Source of the DNA: Triplophysa rosa
Taxonomy: Eukaryota > Chordata > Actinopteri > Cypriniformes > Nemacheilidae
Assembly (NCBI RefSeq): GCF_024868665.1
Contig: NC_079902.1
Coordinates: 13,234,550-13,298,549, forward strand
DNA length: 64,000 bases
Direction of reading: 5' to 3'
Below, in pieces: positions 10,539 through 22,715 of this stretch. Position 1 is the stretch's first letter. The number at the start of each line of letters is the position of its first letter. Below the pieces are notes generated by a model that saw only the letters and a list, made by a program, of their open reading frames with translations, had not been told where the DNA came from and did no database searches. Position numbers and translations under genes: made by a program.

Positions 10539-11937
10539 GGCAACACTTTACTTGAAGGGGTGTTCATAAGACTGACATGACACCTTCATAATCATGACAT
10601 GACACATGTCATGAATATAAAGGAGATTTTATGCATGTTTATGACAACTGTCATTAAGTGTCATTCGCTGATTTATGTCATTTTTAATGCAAAGATGACA
10701 TTGTTTGAGTTGTCTTTGTTATGACAACTTGACATAAAGCAATACATCATAACCTGTCATAAATCTGTCATAAACATGTTAATTCATACCACTGTAGTTG
10801 AGGTCAAGAAAAGTATTCATGACACTGTTATAAAACCATTTGACAGCGTATTAACACTTAATGACATTTTAATGCAACATCCTCCATCCCATATGACATA
10901 CGTATGTCGTTTGTCCCTTCCTCAAATACGACAAACATTGACTAAACTAGCGCCATTCCCGGCAGTTTGCAAGACTATCGCCTACCGTCATTAAAAATGT
11001 ACATTTTTGGGTATTATTTTGCAATAATAGCATGTGTTGTGGTTTTTAATTTCAAAATGTTGTGATAACTATATTTACATTACACATACACAGATGTTCA
11101 GGCCTTTTGAACAAGTAACACAACATATTATTAAATAACAGCACGATACAGATACAAAGCAGTTAAAATGTTTAAAACGTACAAATATTCCAAGTGTACC
11201 GAGGTGAAACCATTGATTTATATGAGGAACAGACGCGAATAGACTGTCTTCCGGTTTCTGCTGTGTTTCCAAATTTTCAAATCTGGCACCAAGTTACGTT
11301 AGCCTTAATAGTTAAATATCATTGGCTTTCGTCTGTCTCATGACAGACAGCGCCATTACGTCAGTGTTGAGTGTGAAATGCTATTGGCTCTCGTTACTGA
11401 TTACATCATTAATGTTCCGGCTTCTTTACAGGTGTGTTGATGTTCGTAAAATAATAATAAAATTAAAAACGATGCGTTGATGTCCGTTCCTGGAGTTCCT
11501 TGAACTAAGTTATTGTATGGCTTCATTCAGAAGGTTTGCAAAGCGACTTGTTTGTAATACGTTTATACTGTTTTGTTCATTTTATGGAATAAATACATGT
11601 GACTGTAATTTTACTTGTGTGTTGTGTTTAATGGTTGACAAGTGGTTAGGTTTAGGCTAAGGGGTGGGATAGGGGTTAGGTGCTCTTAAAATATCTTTGA
11701 AATATCTTTTTGTCATGACAAAGACACTGACAGGATATTGTGTATTGCTTTATGTCAAGTTGTCATAACAAACAATGTCATCTTTGCATTAAAAATGACA
11801 CAAATCAGCGAATGACACTTAATGACAGTTGTCATAAACATGCATAAAATCTTCTTCATATTCATGACATGTGTCATGTCATGATTATGAAGGTGTCATG
11901 TCAGTCTTATGAACACCCCTTCAAGTAAAGTGTTACC
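10539..11937. mobile_element. 1.4-kb DNA element with ~230-bp inverted ends
   Basis: The left arm (10539-~10770) begins GGCAACACTTTACTTGAAGG. The right arm (~11700-11937) is its near-complete reverse complement. Both arms are dense in TGTCATGA/TCATGACA words. The core holds no recognisable transposase. The GGTAACACTTT terminus is shared with the elements at 5674 and 58278. No clean target duplication is visible. Confidence 0.8.
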
Positions 11938-12602
11938 CAATAAAGTTAAAATTACTCTTGCTATTTTAAAGATGAATATTAATAATATATATTAATTACA
12001 GTTTGTTTTCTACATTTTTGCACTCACACCATAGGTCACATAGTATGGTTTATTTTTCAACTACCTATTTATAGTTATTATTATAAAAACAGTTTTTAAT
12101 ATTTTAATAACAAAAATGATTGATATCTACTGCCATTCTTTCAGTAAATAACTTCTCAAACCCTTTAAAGAGGAATCTTTACACCCCTTGAAGATGGGGT
12201 AAAAATGGTGTGCAAATAACACAAAGGTCTGAGGCTCATGGTAAATAGTGCGACATGCTCAGCTACAGACAGATCAGTCTTATGTAGGACTGAACCCGAA
12301 TGTCCTTCATTATTGTCTTCAAAGAAATCAACTAACTGACAGCTTTCCTACCCTGCGCCTCTCGTCTTGCTCGCTTAATTCCTGCCTTAAAGGGACTTTG
12401 TTCTCCCGATCCCTGTGTCAGCGGCCTTTGTTGAGCAGAGCCACTTGACTCTGAATAAAAAGTTACATGAAACACCAGAAAAAGGACTTGGTAATTAATG
12501 AAACATTTCATATAATTAGGCTTTAAGAGAACTGACATTAAAATGAACTCTTCACATTTCAATGAGATTGCTGATCTCAGATGAGCAGTAACTCTGTCCC
12601 AC
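11938..12602. other. intergenic, no feature recognised
   Basis: AT-rich sequence, no gene seen. Confidence 0.5.
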
Positions 12603-12762
12603 TACAGTCTCTGTCTCTCTCTACACTATTTTGAGTGTAATTCATTGGCCAAAAAAAGCACATAATTAACTAAATTAGAGATGAGTTTTACTAATAGAAA
12701 TTATTTTAAAAAATAAATATTTTATTATATTGCAATATCATCGCTTTCGTGGGTTCTTTTGA
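12603..12762 (+). repeat. fragment of the 4.0-6.0 kb hAT-like family
   Basis: The stretch TTTTGAGTGTAATTCATTGG and the following AACTAAATTA...TTATT closely parallel 5510-5640. It is a partial copy without ends. Confidence 0.5.
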
Positions 12763-12889
12763 CCATATGTAGTGAAAATGTACTATTGTGAAAGAACTAG
12801 TAACATTTTTTTCATTTTATCTCTGTGCTGTCTTGAAGAATATTAAAGATATCCCATCTGTAATTTGTCTTTTTTGTGTCTCTATAGAA

Positions 12890-13193
12890 TTAAAGGGATA
12901 GTTCACCCAAAAATGAAACATCATCAATTACTCACCCTCAGGTTGTTTCATACCTGTATAAAGTTCTTTGTTCTGTTGAACACAAAGATTGTTAGCAATG
13001 TTCAGTTCTGGGACATCATAATGAGATATTTTGAAGATTTTAGGTAAACAAACAGTTCTGGGGCACCTTTGACTACCATTCAATGTATCCTACTAGTGAT
13101 GTCCCAGAAGTAAAAATTTATACAGGTATGAAATTTCATGAGGGTCAGTAAATGATGATATAATTTTCATTTTTGGGTGAACTGTCCCTTTAA
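12890..13193. mobile_element. TTAA MITE, GTTCACCC family, full length
   Basis: It begins TTAAAGGGATAGTTCACCC and ends GGGTGAACTGTCCCTTTAA, with TTAA at both borders and TTACTCACCC/GGTCAGTAAAT subterminal pairs. 304 bp, non-coding. Confidence 0.9.
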
Positions 13194-14389
13194 GTTTGGA
13201 TTCCATCAAGAAAGATTATCACAGGAAATCATTCTTCAAGCTCAGCCTGTGTATAAACATAAAATTGCTCATGGGAGACTGGGAACAGCTCAATCTTATA
13301 TCCATTCCACCCATCACACGCTGAGGTAAGGGTGAAATTAGCATCACTTCTGTCATCTAATAACAATGATGAATGTGAGACCACTTTGCTCAGGGCAACG
13401 GTACAACTTTTAAGTCTTCCACAAGCCATTAATTCCACGTATCAAAATTCAGGCTTTACAATAATCCCCATAGTTTCAAAGGCACATGAGCGCAGAATAA
13501 TTCAGAAGTAATTCCAGGTCACAAGAGGGACAGACATTCAAAGCATTACAACTGAGTAGGGGGTGAACAAACCCCCGCAGGGCCCTCTGGGGAACAGCGC
13601 AGTGTGGATTTCCTAAAACATCGCCCTCCACAGACAACTTTCCCTCTTTATCTTATATTCCACTCTTTCTCTCTCGCCCCTCGTCTTGCATTTCATTAAT
13701 TCCACAGCCTGTTTGAATAACCCCAGAGGTGGTTGCGGAAAAAAACGGGAGATGAAAACAAAAATAAACAGAGGCTGAATAGAGCCTTCATTTCACAGCA
13801 ACAGCGCTCTGTAGTCTACATCTGATCAGCCATTACTCTGGATCCCTTGCTAGTGGAGATCCACATTAGACTGGGGCTTTGATGTGACTGCTTTACAGTT
13901 CTTGAGAGTCATCCTCGTAGCAACATATAAGAGGAGAGAAGTACACAGAAGTTGGAGAGGTTTATTACGGGCACTGCCACAACATCTGTCCTCATTTCCT
14001 CTCAGTCCTTTGAAATGGTTCTGTTAGTTGGTCCTCTTGTGTTCCTTTCTTGTCGTTTCCTGCTGTTTCCCTTCAGTAACCTTTCATTAAGAATGTTTTT
14101 ACATAAGAAATAGTAAAGGAATAATAGGAATAAAAAAACGCAACTGTGTGCATCAAGGATAAACGGGGTCGCACACCGGACGCGGAAGCGCAGAGCTGCG
14201 CAGCATAGCACCATTGTTTGTAAAAATGAACATATTGTTTTCTATGAGTGTACACACACCGCCGCCGCCATTTCGCACCTGTGGGTTGTGCTCCGCTACA
14301 ACTCAGGACGCTGTTCTGAGTCCTGCAGCGACACAACGCGCCACTCACATAATTTAATTTGTAAATAAAATGTAATCATTTTACATGAT
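13194..14389. other. intergenic, no feature recognised
   Basis: No exon with paired splice sites and a family motif is seen on either strand. Confidence 0.5.
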
Positions 14390-14750
14390 TACGTTTTTAG
14401 TTGTCTCATCTTTTGGAAGAGCAAACAAAGAGGCTTTCTTTTCGCAACGAAACACACAGTGTCTCTACGACATGGCTGTGGCAGCGACAATACAATGATA
14501 TTTACTTTACTTGCGTATAGATTTGGGCGGTCTTAGTCAAGTCATACCACAAAATGACGTAGACTCGTGGGGGTGTGGTCACACGAGGCGTTTCAGGCAG
14601 GTCTGGGTGAGCATTCGCTATTAGATAGAATGCATCTTTTGTTCCGACACTTTAATTTTCCCAATTTTGCGTGTCTAATACATGTATGGGCAACTTATAA
14701 CACACCAAAGACACAGAAAAACATGTGTTCGCGCCATATGACCCCTTTAA
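14390..14750 (-). mobile_element. end of a TTAAAGGGGTCATATG-type element
   Basis: The minus strand begins TTAAAGGGGTCATATGGCGC at 14750. The same terminal word starts the element at 21268. The opposite end was not located, so the left boundary is approximate and this may be a truncated copy. Confidence 0.55.
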
Positions 14751-14870
14751 GATAAAAAACAAGTGTACTCGACTGTGCTATTTTCAGACACCATAAATAG
14801 ACGTCCAAAAAAACGATATTTTTAAGTTAATGTGTGACAATAGAGCACTTCAAGTATGATGGAAGTGTAT

Positions 14871-15225
14871 TTAAAGGGACAGTTCACCCAAAAAAATAAA
14901 TCATTTACTCACCCTTGAATTTTTCCAAATTCCAAATATCTTTGTTCTGATTGGCCCCCATTGACTACCATAGAAGGAAAAATTACAATGGTAGTCAAAA
15001 GTGCCCAGAACTGTTTGCCTACATTCTGCAAAATATCTTCTTTTTATAAAGCAATTTGTCCTACTCTGGTAGTCAATGGTGAGCAAGAACTGTTTGTTTT
15101 CAAGCATTCTTCCAAATATCTTTCTCTGTTTTCATCAGAACAAAGAAATTTAGAGTGATTAGGAACAACTTGAGGGTGAGTAAATGAAGACATAATTTTC
15201 ATTTTTGGGTGAACTGTTCCTTTAA
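14871..15225. mobile_element. TTAA MITE, GTTCACCC family, full length
   Basis: TTAAAGGGACAGTTCACCC at the left and GGGTGAACTGTTCCTTTAA at the right, bounded by TTAA. 355 bp with a palindromic interior containing paired GGTAGTCAA/TTGACTACC words. Confidence 0.9.
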
Positions 15226-15740
15226 ATAAAGTGTACTTAGCACATTTTTAAACGTGGAATATTATGAGTCAATATGAATTCAGCAAAGGGTTTGATTGTG
15301 ACCATACAGTAACTGATGGAAGGGTAATCAATAACAACAGTACTCTCTACACCTGACTGTAATGCAGATGTGATGGGTTTGGCTGGAGGCTTCGTTTTTA
15401 TGCAGTGATATCTCTTTCTTTGTTTCTCTCTCATTCTCTTCTGCTTTCTCTCCCTCTCTTACTCTCTGTGAAACTGAGATGAAAGCTTGTGTACTCTTGA
15501 ACGTCTTCTCCTCTGCTCGCTGTGCTGGAGGAACACGCTCAGGCGTGGAAACAAAGGCTCTGCCACAGATAACTTCATCACAGCGAAATCTGTAAGACTG
15601 AGTCACGCGCTTCACAGGTGCCAGCTTCCTCTTCAACGACCCAGAAGAGCAGAAAAGTGACGCGAGATTTGATTGACAGAACTGTGGCACTTTAATTGGG
15701 TTTCATTTTGTCACCATTGAGTTGGCACAAGTGCATTACA
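15226..15740. other. intergenic, no feature recognised
   Basis: A CT-rich run lies at 15420-15465. No gene seen. Confidence 0.5.
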
Positions 15741-15910
15741 AGTCCCCAAACTTAGTATTTTTGTCTTGTTTTTCAATAAAAATATCTAAACATACTTAAA
15801 ACGAGACATATTTCCATATGAGCAATAAGATTTGGTTTTCAGAAAAATCACAATTTGTGCTTTAACAAGAAAAAATGTTCTTGTTTTCTTTTGTACAACA
15901 ATCATTGCTC
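15741..15910. repeat. fragment of CTTAGTATTTTTGTCTTG MITE
   Basis: CTTAGTATTTTTGTCTTG and the following TAAAAATATCTAAACAT match the start of the palindromic MITE at 42003. Only part of one arm and the hinge are recognisable. Confidence 0.6.
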
Positions 15911-16361
15911 AGTTTGAGTACCACCTATTTTCAGGAAATTTGACTTGATAATCCAGCCTTGCCATCTTTCTAACACCTTCCAAAGTGCTCAGACGAAAAC
16001 TAAAGTTCAAATATGACTGGAGCACAGGATGACATCATTAGCATGGTCCCTTCTCACGCTGAGGAAACGCATGCCACGAACAAACAACACAAATGAGAAT
16101 GATACAGACCTCAAATGGTCTTCACATGCACATAAGGGGAAGAAGTGAATCACATCAGTATGTCTTATAATGACCCTCGCCTTGAGAGATTTGCCCTTAA
16201 ATGGCACAAAACTTTACGAGGTAATGAAGCATGAGCCGCAAGATGTTACGAGATTCACAACAGTCACATCATCATGACCATCCTTCGCTAGCATCCAGTA
16301 CCAGTGTGAGGGAAAATCAGTTTCTACAATAGTTGTTCAAGGCTTTGAACTTGTTCTGTAG
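15911..16361. other. intergenic, no feature recognised
   Basis: No gene or repeat seen. Confidence 0.5.
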
Positions 16362-17879
16362 CAGTGGCGTAAATTTGAACAATCATGAAGGAATACGAAA
16401 TATGCTTCACTGTGTGAACTAATGACTTAACAGAAGTACTACCAAGCCGATTTACTCTGTATATAGCATAGCCGCGGCATGCTACGGGTGCTGCAGCACC
16501 CCCTGACGTCAAGCGAAAGAAAAACGGAAACAGTGTCAAAAATAAAAAAATAATGGCAGATACTATTTGCAGTAGGTCCGCCCACCAATATGTGATTGGA
16601 ATAGACAATATGTGTAAAAACGACGCCAATTCAAACAACTATTCAACTATTGTAAAGTCTGTATTGCGTGGCACAGGAGACCCGGGTTCTACTCTTGCTG
16701 AATACGCTCTTTTACCTTTTTCTATCACATTACAGATCACAAAGGCATTTGTTTTCAATAAATTTGATTTAAGACTTAAAATTCATTTGTATTCATAAAG
16801 TTTATAGGTTTAGGGTAAGATAAGGGGTGTAGGGCTTTAATATCTCAGCAGGTTGCCATCATTTTAATAATTTTTATAAGTATAATGATTTACACTGTTA
16901 TTATTGCATAGTGTTTAATGCACAACAATAGTGAGGTGCAGATAGTAGCATTATCTGCCACTATTTAGAAGTATCAATAGCATCTAACTACTATTTCTAC
17001 TTAATACAAAGAAAATACAGCTATTTTCGGTTAGTGTAAAAAGCATTGCTGCCTTGGGCGGGCTATTTGTACTCAGTGTAAATAGACACCCCGTAAATGA
17101 AAATGTTTTATCAAAAATAAATATAATACATTTCCTCAATGTGTCTATTCACCAATATCCATTAGAAACATTAATAACGTTAATGTTTTAATAACGTTAC
17201 TGTAACAAACACAAGTGTCTCATGACGTCACGGCGTTAGTGAAGGTCAAGTGCAGGGCTGGATTGGCCATCGGGCATACCGGGCATTTTCCCGGTGGGCC
17301 GATGTACTTTTTGGGCCGAAACGGACGCATGGGCCAGAGAGACGGACGGATTAGAAGCGTGAATCGGGCACGTATGCACGGAACGCGAATTCAATTGCGA
17401 ATCAGACATGTATCCTTTCTTGTTGCTCAGTGGTAAGAGCATTGCTTTAACAATGCAAGGTTGTGGGTTCGAACCCAGGGGATTGCACATACCTATGTAT
17501 AAATGTATAGGATAATGCAATGTAAGTCGCTTTGGATAAAAGCGTCTGCCAAATGCATAAATGTAAATGTAAGTTTAAAAACAAATGGAAGCAGATCTGA
17601 TATGAAAATTTAGAATAGGGAGTTCAGCGGATTCGAACATGCTTCACGGCAGTGTCAATATTATTTGTCATGCGTCTTTCGCACTAATGTTACACCACTG
17701 AAGCCATCGATAAAGTGGCGCAGTTTTTATACTGTTTTCTAGAGGAGTTACCACCTACATTTTTCACGCTTGTGATGCCCATGAATATTCCCAACGAGTT
17801 ATTACAGAAAAAAAATATTAAAGTATTGTTTGTGTCGTCTTTGTCCCCACCACTTTTCAAAACAAAGTTACGCCACTGC
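16362..17879. mobile_element. cluster of hAT-type termini and remnants
   Basis: Several hAT-like ends occur here: CAGTGGCGTAAATTTGAA from 16362, CAGGGCTGGATTGGCC from 17253, an inverse ATGTTACACCACTG ending 17700, and an inverse AAGTTACGCCACTG ending about 17869-17870. None of the pairs I tried has matching 8-bp flanks, so the individual insertions cannot be assigned. No transposase is visible. Confidence 0.4.
17415..17575 (+). mobile_element. tRNA-derived SINE (HAmo-like), plus strand
   Basis: A box TTGCTCAGTGG (17423-17433) and B box GGTTCGAACCC (17466-17476) are close to Pol III consensus. The 3' tail has AAGTCGCTTTGGATAAAAGC and ends ATGTAAATGTAA. It is the best preserved of the three SINE copies in the window and sits inside hAT-derived DNA. 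Confidence 0.85.
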
Positions 17880-18158
17880 TCCCTGCACACAGGAAATCGG
17901 CTGAAGTTTACTTAAGAACATGAATTTGCGCAACATGACTGCCTGCAGCGTCCTCACACACAGAAAACTTACTACGGAAGTTTGCAGGGTTATTTAATCA
18001 TAATACGCCCATTTCGAACTGGAATTATGGCAGAATATCTAGTGATGTTTACTTTGCAGGGCTCTTAAGGGGGTATTGAACAAACCTCCGAAGTGATAAG
18101 AAAAGCATACAAAATATGCAGAGCAGGGGGTCGCGAGGACCGCTGGTATAGAGTATAC
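17880..18158. other. intergenic spacer
   Basis: No feature recognised. Confidence 0.45.
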
Positions 18159-18470
18159 AGAGATGATGTATTTTTGTATGCAAAACCCGGACGCGAGTTA
18201 GCATTTTAGCACTTCCAGTTCCATCACACCAAAGTCAATGTATTTTTAATGGGTTTTTGGTTAAATGCCTGAAATAAGGTTTGTGGTTAACAAAACCTCT
18301 AAATATTTTCACGTTTTATTCTATGACATAAAATAACCCAGTTATAACCCGCTCTTAATTTTCAAAGCTTTATCATGTCTCAAAAATGGCGGTTGCTAAG
18401 AAGTTGCTAAAAGCGACTACATCCTTTGTTTTTCCTCACAAATAATTCAACATGGACACAAATCATGAAG
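18159..18470 (+). repeat. interspersed repeat 'R18', copy 1 (uninterrupted)
   Basis: From AGAGATGATGTA through ACAAAACCTCTAAATATTTT, TTTTATTCTATGACATAAAA and GGCGGTTGCTAA to CAAATAATTCAACATGG, this matches a second copy at 52916-56210. That copy is split by two hAT insertions, and this one supplies the uninterrupted reference for their empty sites. The class of the repeat is unknown. Confidence 0.75.
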
Positions 18471-19299
18471 ATTAAATTTGCAGAGTTATTTGTGCTTGTA
18501 TTGAGTGATACTTGTTTCATCCTCCTTGTAAAATCCAACTCAAATCTTAAATAAAAATTCAATCAAAATATTTTTATCACGCTGTCTCTCCATCACACTA
18601 TGAGCGCATGATGAGGAGATGATCCGACTGCATGGATTACAGGAAATACGATAACTGCAGAACACAGTGTAAATAAATACTAAATATATTTTCCTTAAAT
18701 ACTGCGCATAATCATCAAATGTCAATGTCTGGAAATACAGCCATTAAGCTCTCGCACAATCGTTTCTCTTTATGTCCTTGTTATCAGTCCTAACTATGTT
18801 CATAACAAAACCGAAATGAAGAAGCATTCGTCTATTACAATTATGTCTTCAAATTTGATATCAGATGAAGGACACCGCAAATTAATGATGTGATTTTAAT
18901 GAGGTGTTAATGATCAGTCTAAATGCTGTAAACATTTAAATGCGGCAGAGAACTTCTTTGGCTTTAATATAATTATAATAATATTAATTATTAATAATTA
19001 CAACAATTATTCATTAGTGAATCTCATGTGTGGTCATATGTGATTTCGTTACGGAGATGAAGGATGGGATCGGGGTTTTTTGCAGTTTTACATCTTTTTT
19101 TTAATTTTTCTATGGCATCTGATAGCGGTTGGACCCGGAAACGGTATACGTCCATTATGGTGCGTGACGTAAGGCTTAACAAGCGGATTGGATGCCAGGC
19201 TTATTAATATACGAATCAGCATTCATGAGAAGCTTTGCATTGACTATTTATGGGTAAAATGGGTGTGTACAGGGTGGGATATGAGGCTGATTCAGGTAC
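18471..19299. other. intergenic, probable continuation of old repeat
   Basis: AT-rich; no gene seen. The edge of the R18 repeat is uncertain. Confidence 0.35.
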
Positions 19300-19462
19300 G
19301 CACACTCGCAGGTGATCTATGATTTATAAAGCCAATATTGCTTACAGGTGTGCGTATGCACGGTTTTATAAGTCTGAATATTTTTTGGCGTACGCTATTT
19401 AGGGCTTTCGGGCGCACGTACACTTTTAGTAAGGATCCTACGCACAGTTTTATAAATGAGAC
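19300..19462 (-). repeat. fragment of MITE ending GGGTCTCATTTATAAAAC
   Basis: The minus strand begins GGGTCTCATTTATAAAAC at about 19462. Internally, TTTATAAAG and CACGGTTTTATAA words echo it. Only one end is clear. Confidence 0.4.
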
Positions 19463-21267
19463 CCTTGCTGAGTAATGATTAAAAGTTAAAAGTGACTTGA
19501 ATGCAATTTTTAGAAATTATATAGTGACAGCTAAATCCAAACTACATTCATTTCAACCCTCATAAGAAAACATGTGAAAGAAATCTACGGCTATAGCCTA
19601 TAGAAGTGAACTACTAACTAAAACCTGTGGCAGAAAACTAGTCTCCAGACTAGGTAGATTGCAATAAAAAAGTCGTGCGAAACAGCTCAGTGGCAGTAAT
19701 AACTTTAAATTACCTCCAACACAAAAGTTGGCATTTCAATTCGCTGCAAAACATTACAAAGCCAATTCATTACGCCTCAAAATGCCAAAGGTTATTATTA
19801 TTAGAATTATTATTATTATGCTATGAATGCAGGTGCTTGTATTATCTGGATATGAAAGTGAAGATTCATTGGTGCGTACAGTTTCCATTTAGAGACGGCG
19901 CTTAACAGGCTTACAAAGACAGAGACCCATGCATAATAATTTTCATTAAAGCCCATTATTTTTACTAAATGGGCCATGGTGCCAGTATATCTGAGGTTTT
20001 GGAGCATGTGCTCTCATTTCTGTGGCATAACCTCACAAGGACTATCCCAGTCCTCGTGAGTGCCGTGAGAGAATGATGCTGATGCAATGATAGGGTCGAA
20101 ACGATGAAAGGAAATCGAGGGAAATTGCCCTCATCCATGACACAACAGAGGAGAAAGCAATAACTCCCTCCCTCTTCAACTTTAAGTGCTGCGGCAAGAT
20201 TTGACTCACTGAAGCCTTGAACGCTCTCCTGTCTTCAGCGGTTGACACATTTCAGCGCTTGAAGTGGTAAATCACAGAACTTTACTCCGCACGGCACGGG
20301 CCTTTGCACACGGTTCCGCTGGCCCGCTTTTACACACTCCACTGATCAAGAATGAGAGGCGGATGGTGTATTGCTGACTAGCAGAGGAAAATGGCTTTTT
20401 GAGTCAAGAGAGCAGCTAAATCCTGTGAGGTTGGAGTGTTTGGAGTGTTTTTTGTTATATACGGAGTTGTTAGCAGTGCTCATGATAAAAGGGAGATAAT
20501 TCTCTTCGGCTAGGTGGGTGTGATTCACAAGTCCTGGTGTTCATTTTTCCTTTGATGGTAAGAGAGTGTTTTAGTTGTTTGAATCAAGGTTTTTGATACT
20601 TGAAGAAAGTTCTCTGTTGGTTCTTTTCTTTTCTTATGGCAGTTATTTAACTGGTGCAAGGCTCATATAACCATGGATCGCATGTCGCCTCACTTCGATC
20701 ACAATCGATATTAGTTTGTCAATGTTTTATGCTATTTTGTTATTTGTTTACATCGTTTGAATTATCGTAGTAAAAAAGGCAGAACTGAAGCAAAAGTGGC
20801 ATAAAATGCATAAACAGAAAAAAGTGACATTATTTTTTGTTCTACGTTTTTGTTCTTTATTTTTAGTTCTAACATTATTTTTATAGTTATATAAAAATAA
20901 ACCTCTTAAAACAGTGACATTGAGTGAGTGACATGCACAAAATAAACGGATATCTATCAAAAATCAGCTTATAAAAGAAACCTGTTTTCAAGTGTTTAAA
21001 TGCATATTAATAAACCGTCTACGCGGAAAACTGCGTTTACATGCAAGTTTGAGACTTGCCAGGTGTCTTGCGTGCAGTGATCAGTGATCCCATCGCTAAA
21101 AGATGCCGGACATGAACCGCATGCGGTGAGTGAAACTAATGTCTGAAAACAAAGGAGCGCGTGAACAAGACGCTCTAATCTTTAAATACGGAGGTAACGA
21201 AAACACCAACACAACTGATTAAAACAAAAGCAGCATTTGGAGCTCGAGAGAGAGGTCTTACAGACAG
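19463..21267. other. intergenic, no feature recognised
   Basis: No exon or repeat end that I can defend. Confidence 0.5.
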
Positions 21268-22715
21268 TTAAAGGGGTCATATGACACGGCTAAAACAAAT
21301 ATTATCGTTTGTTTTAGATGTAATGCAATCAGGGGCGTCGCACCCGTGGGGGAACACCCACACTTTTCCCGGTGAGAGGGTTCAAGACCCGGACTTTTTC
21401 TGCAGTTTTTCCGCAGTTTTGCACAAACGTCTTACAGCAGTCGCTCCTCCGTTTCTCTGGCCGCTCTGTGTCTGCGCTCGCTGCGGCTGCCTCCTCTCCC
21501 CTCCCTCTCAAACATGACACCGGCTTTGAGTGTGACCGGCTGATGATTGGCTGTTCTGCCTTAAGTCCCGCCTCTCTTGGTGTGTTAGATTTATCGGTCA
21601 GCTCGTGCTGAGGAGGCGGGAACTTATGGTTATGGTTATTTACATCTCCCTTTTCCAGGTACTTTGAATGAGTGTTTATGCTTTCGAGGTTTTTAAATAA
21701 GCTTGATATGTGTTTGGGAAGATGTTCTGTTTATGTTTTGTTGACATCTCGAGTGTTTTCTGTATTATATTTCGTTTTTTAGACTAATGCTAATTGCTAA
21801 TTGGGATATTGTTGAGCAGCTAGCTAAGCTCGGTTATGTATGTGGCATGCAATGTGTAAAGTAACTGTGATGAAGAAGGCAGGGAATTGACGAGGAGGAG
21901 GGACACATTGTCATTGTTAAGCAGTGTATTTACAGGTTTATTGCCAGTGCAATTGATTTTGATATTTTGAGCATTGTTTGTTGATTAGCTGAATACTTTT
22001 GTGGATACTTACCTGTTGTGTTTGATTGTACCTGTTGAGGAGAAAAAAGTGAGAAATGATGTTATTGTTTGCATACCTGTTGAAGAACTATGAAAGAAAA
22101 GTGTATATTATTTTAATGTTTAAAAACTGTAAATTGTTACATTATTTATACCACCAGAGAAAAAGCTTTGTGTGGGAGTTTTTTTATATATCTCCCCTTT
22201 TCAAGGCGCAAGTAAGCAAAATTTAGCAGTAACACTCCTGTCAGACCCATGTCACTATCAAGCTTACCACCGAGTGTGTTTTTATACTTTTCTAATATCA
22301 CTCATTTAAATGGGAAGCTTTTATATCTTGTATGTTATAACTTTTGTACCCTTCTGTCATTGTATTCATTGTTTTTATTGTTAACAAACAAACCACATCC
22401 ATCCCCCACACTTTTGAAAAGCTTGCTACGGTGTCTGTTTTATTTATTTTAAATATTTACACTCCAGTTATTATTTACATTCCAATTTCAATGTCTAAAC
22501 ATTGTATTAAAAGGCTTTTGTTCTTTTAAAGGGTGTACTTGCAATATTATATTATTATTACTTAATCGGTGGAATAAAATATTTATAAAATGACAATAAT
22601 ATCAACTGTCGCAATTATTTCTGATGCAATTAATCGCCAAACAAAAAGTTGCTATCGCGACAAGCCTATGTAAATGATGACAGAATTTTCATTTTTGGGT
22701 GAAGTATCACTTTAA
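21268..22715. mobile_element. TTAA-type element remnants with a probable insertion
   Basis: The left end TTAAAGGGGTCATATGACAC (21268) matches the 14750 terminus. At 21330 a hAT-like CAGGGGCGTCGCACCCG start interrupts it. The preceding AATGCAAT (21322-21329) recurs as CATGCAAT at 21846-21853 (7/8), suggesting a 516-bp insertion, although the right terminus does not pair. At 22670-22715 a lone right end of a GTTCACCC-family MITE (TTTTGGGTGAAGTATCACTTTAA) is present. Confidence 0.45.

Noticed and set aside
17415..17490. Functional tRNA gene
   Set aside because: A and B boxes are present, but the acceptor stem does not close and the sequence runs into the SINE tail, so it is a SINE head and not a tRNA.
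16362..17879. Single hAT element from CAGTGGCG at 16362 to the CGCCACTG-type end near 17870
   Set aside because: The flanking octamers do not match, and other hAT ends lie between, so one insertion cannot be claimed.
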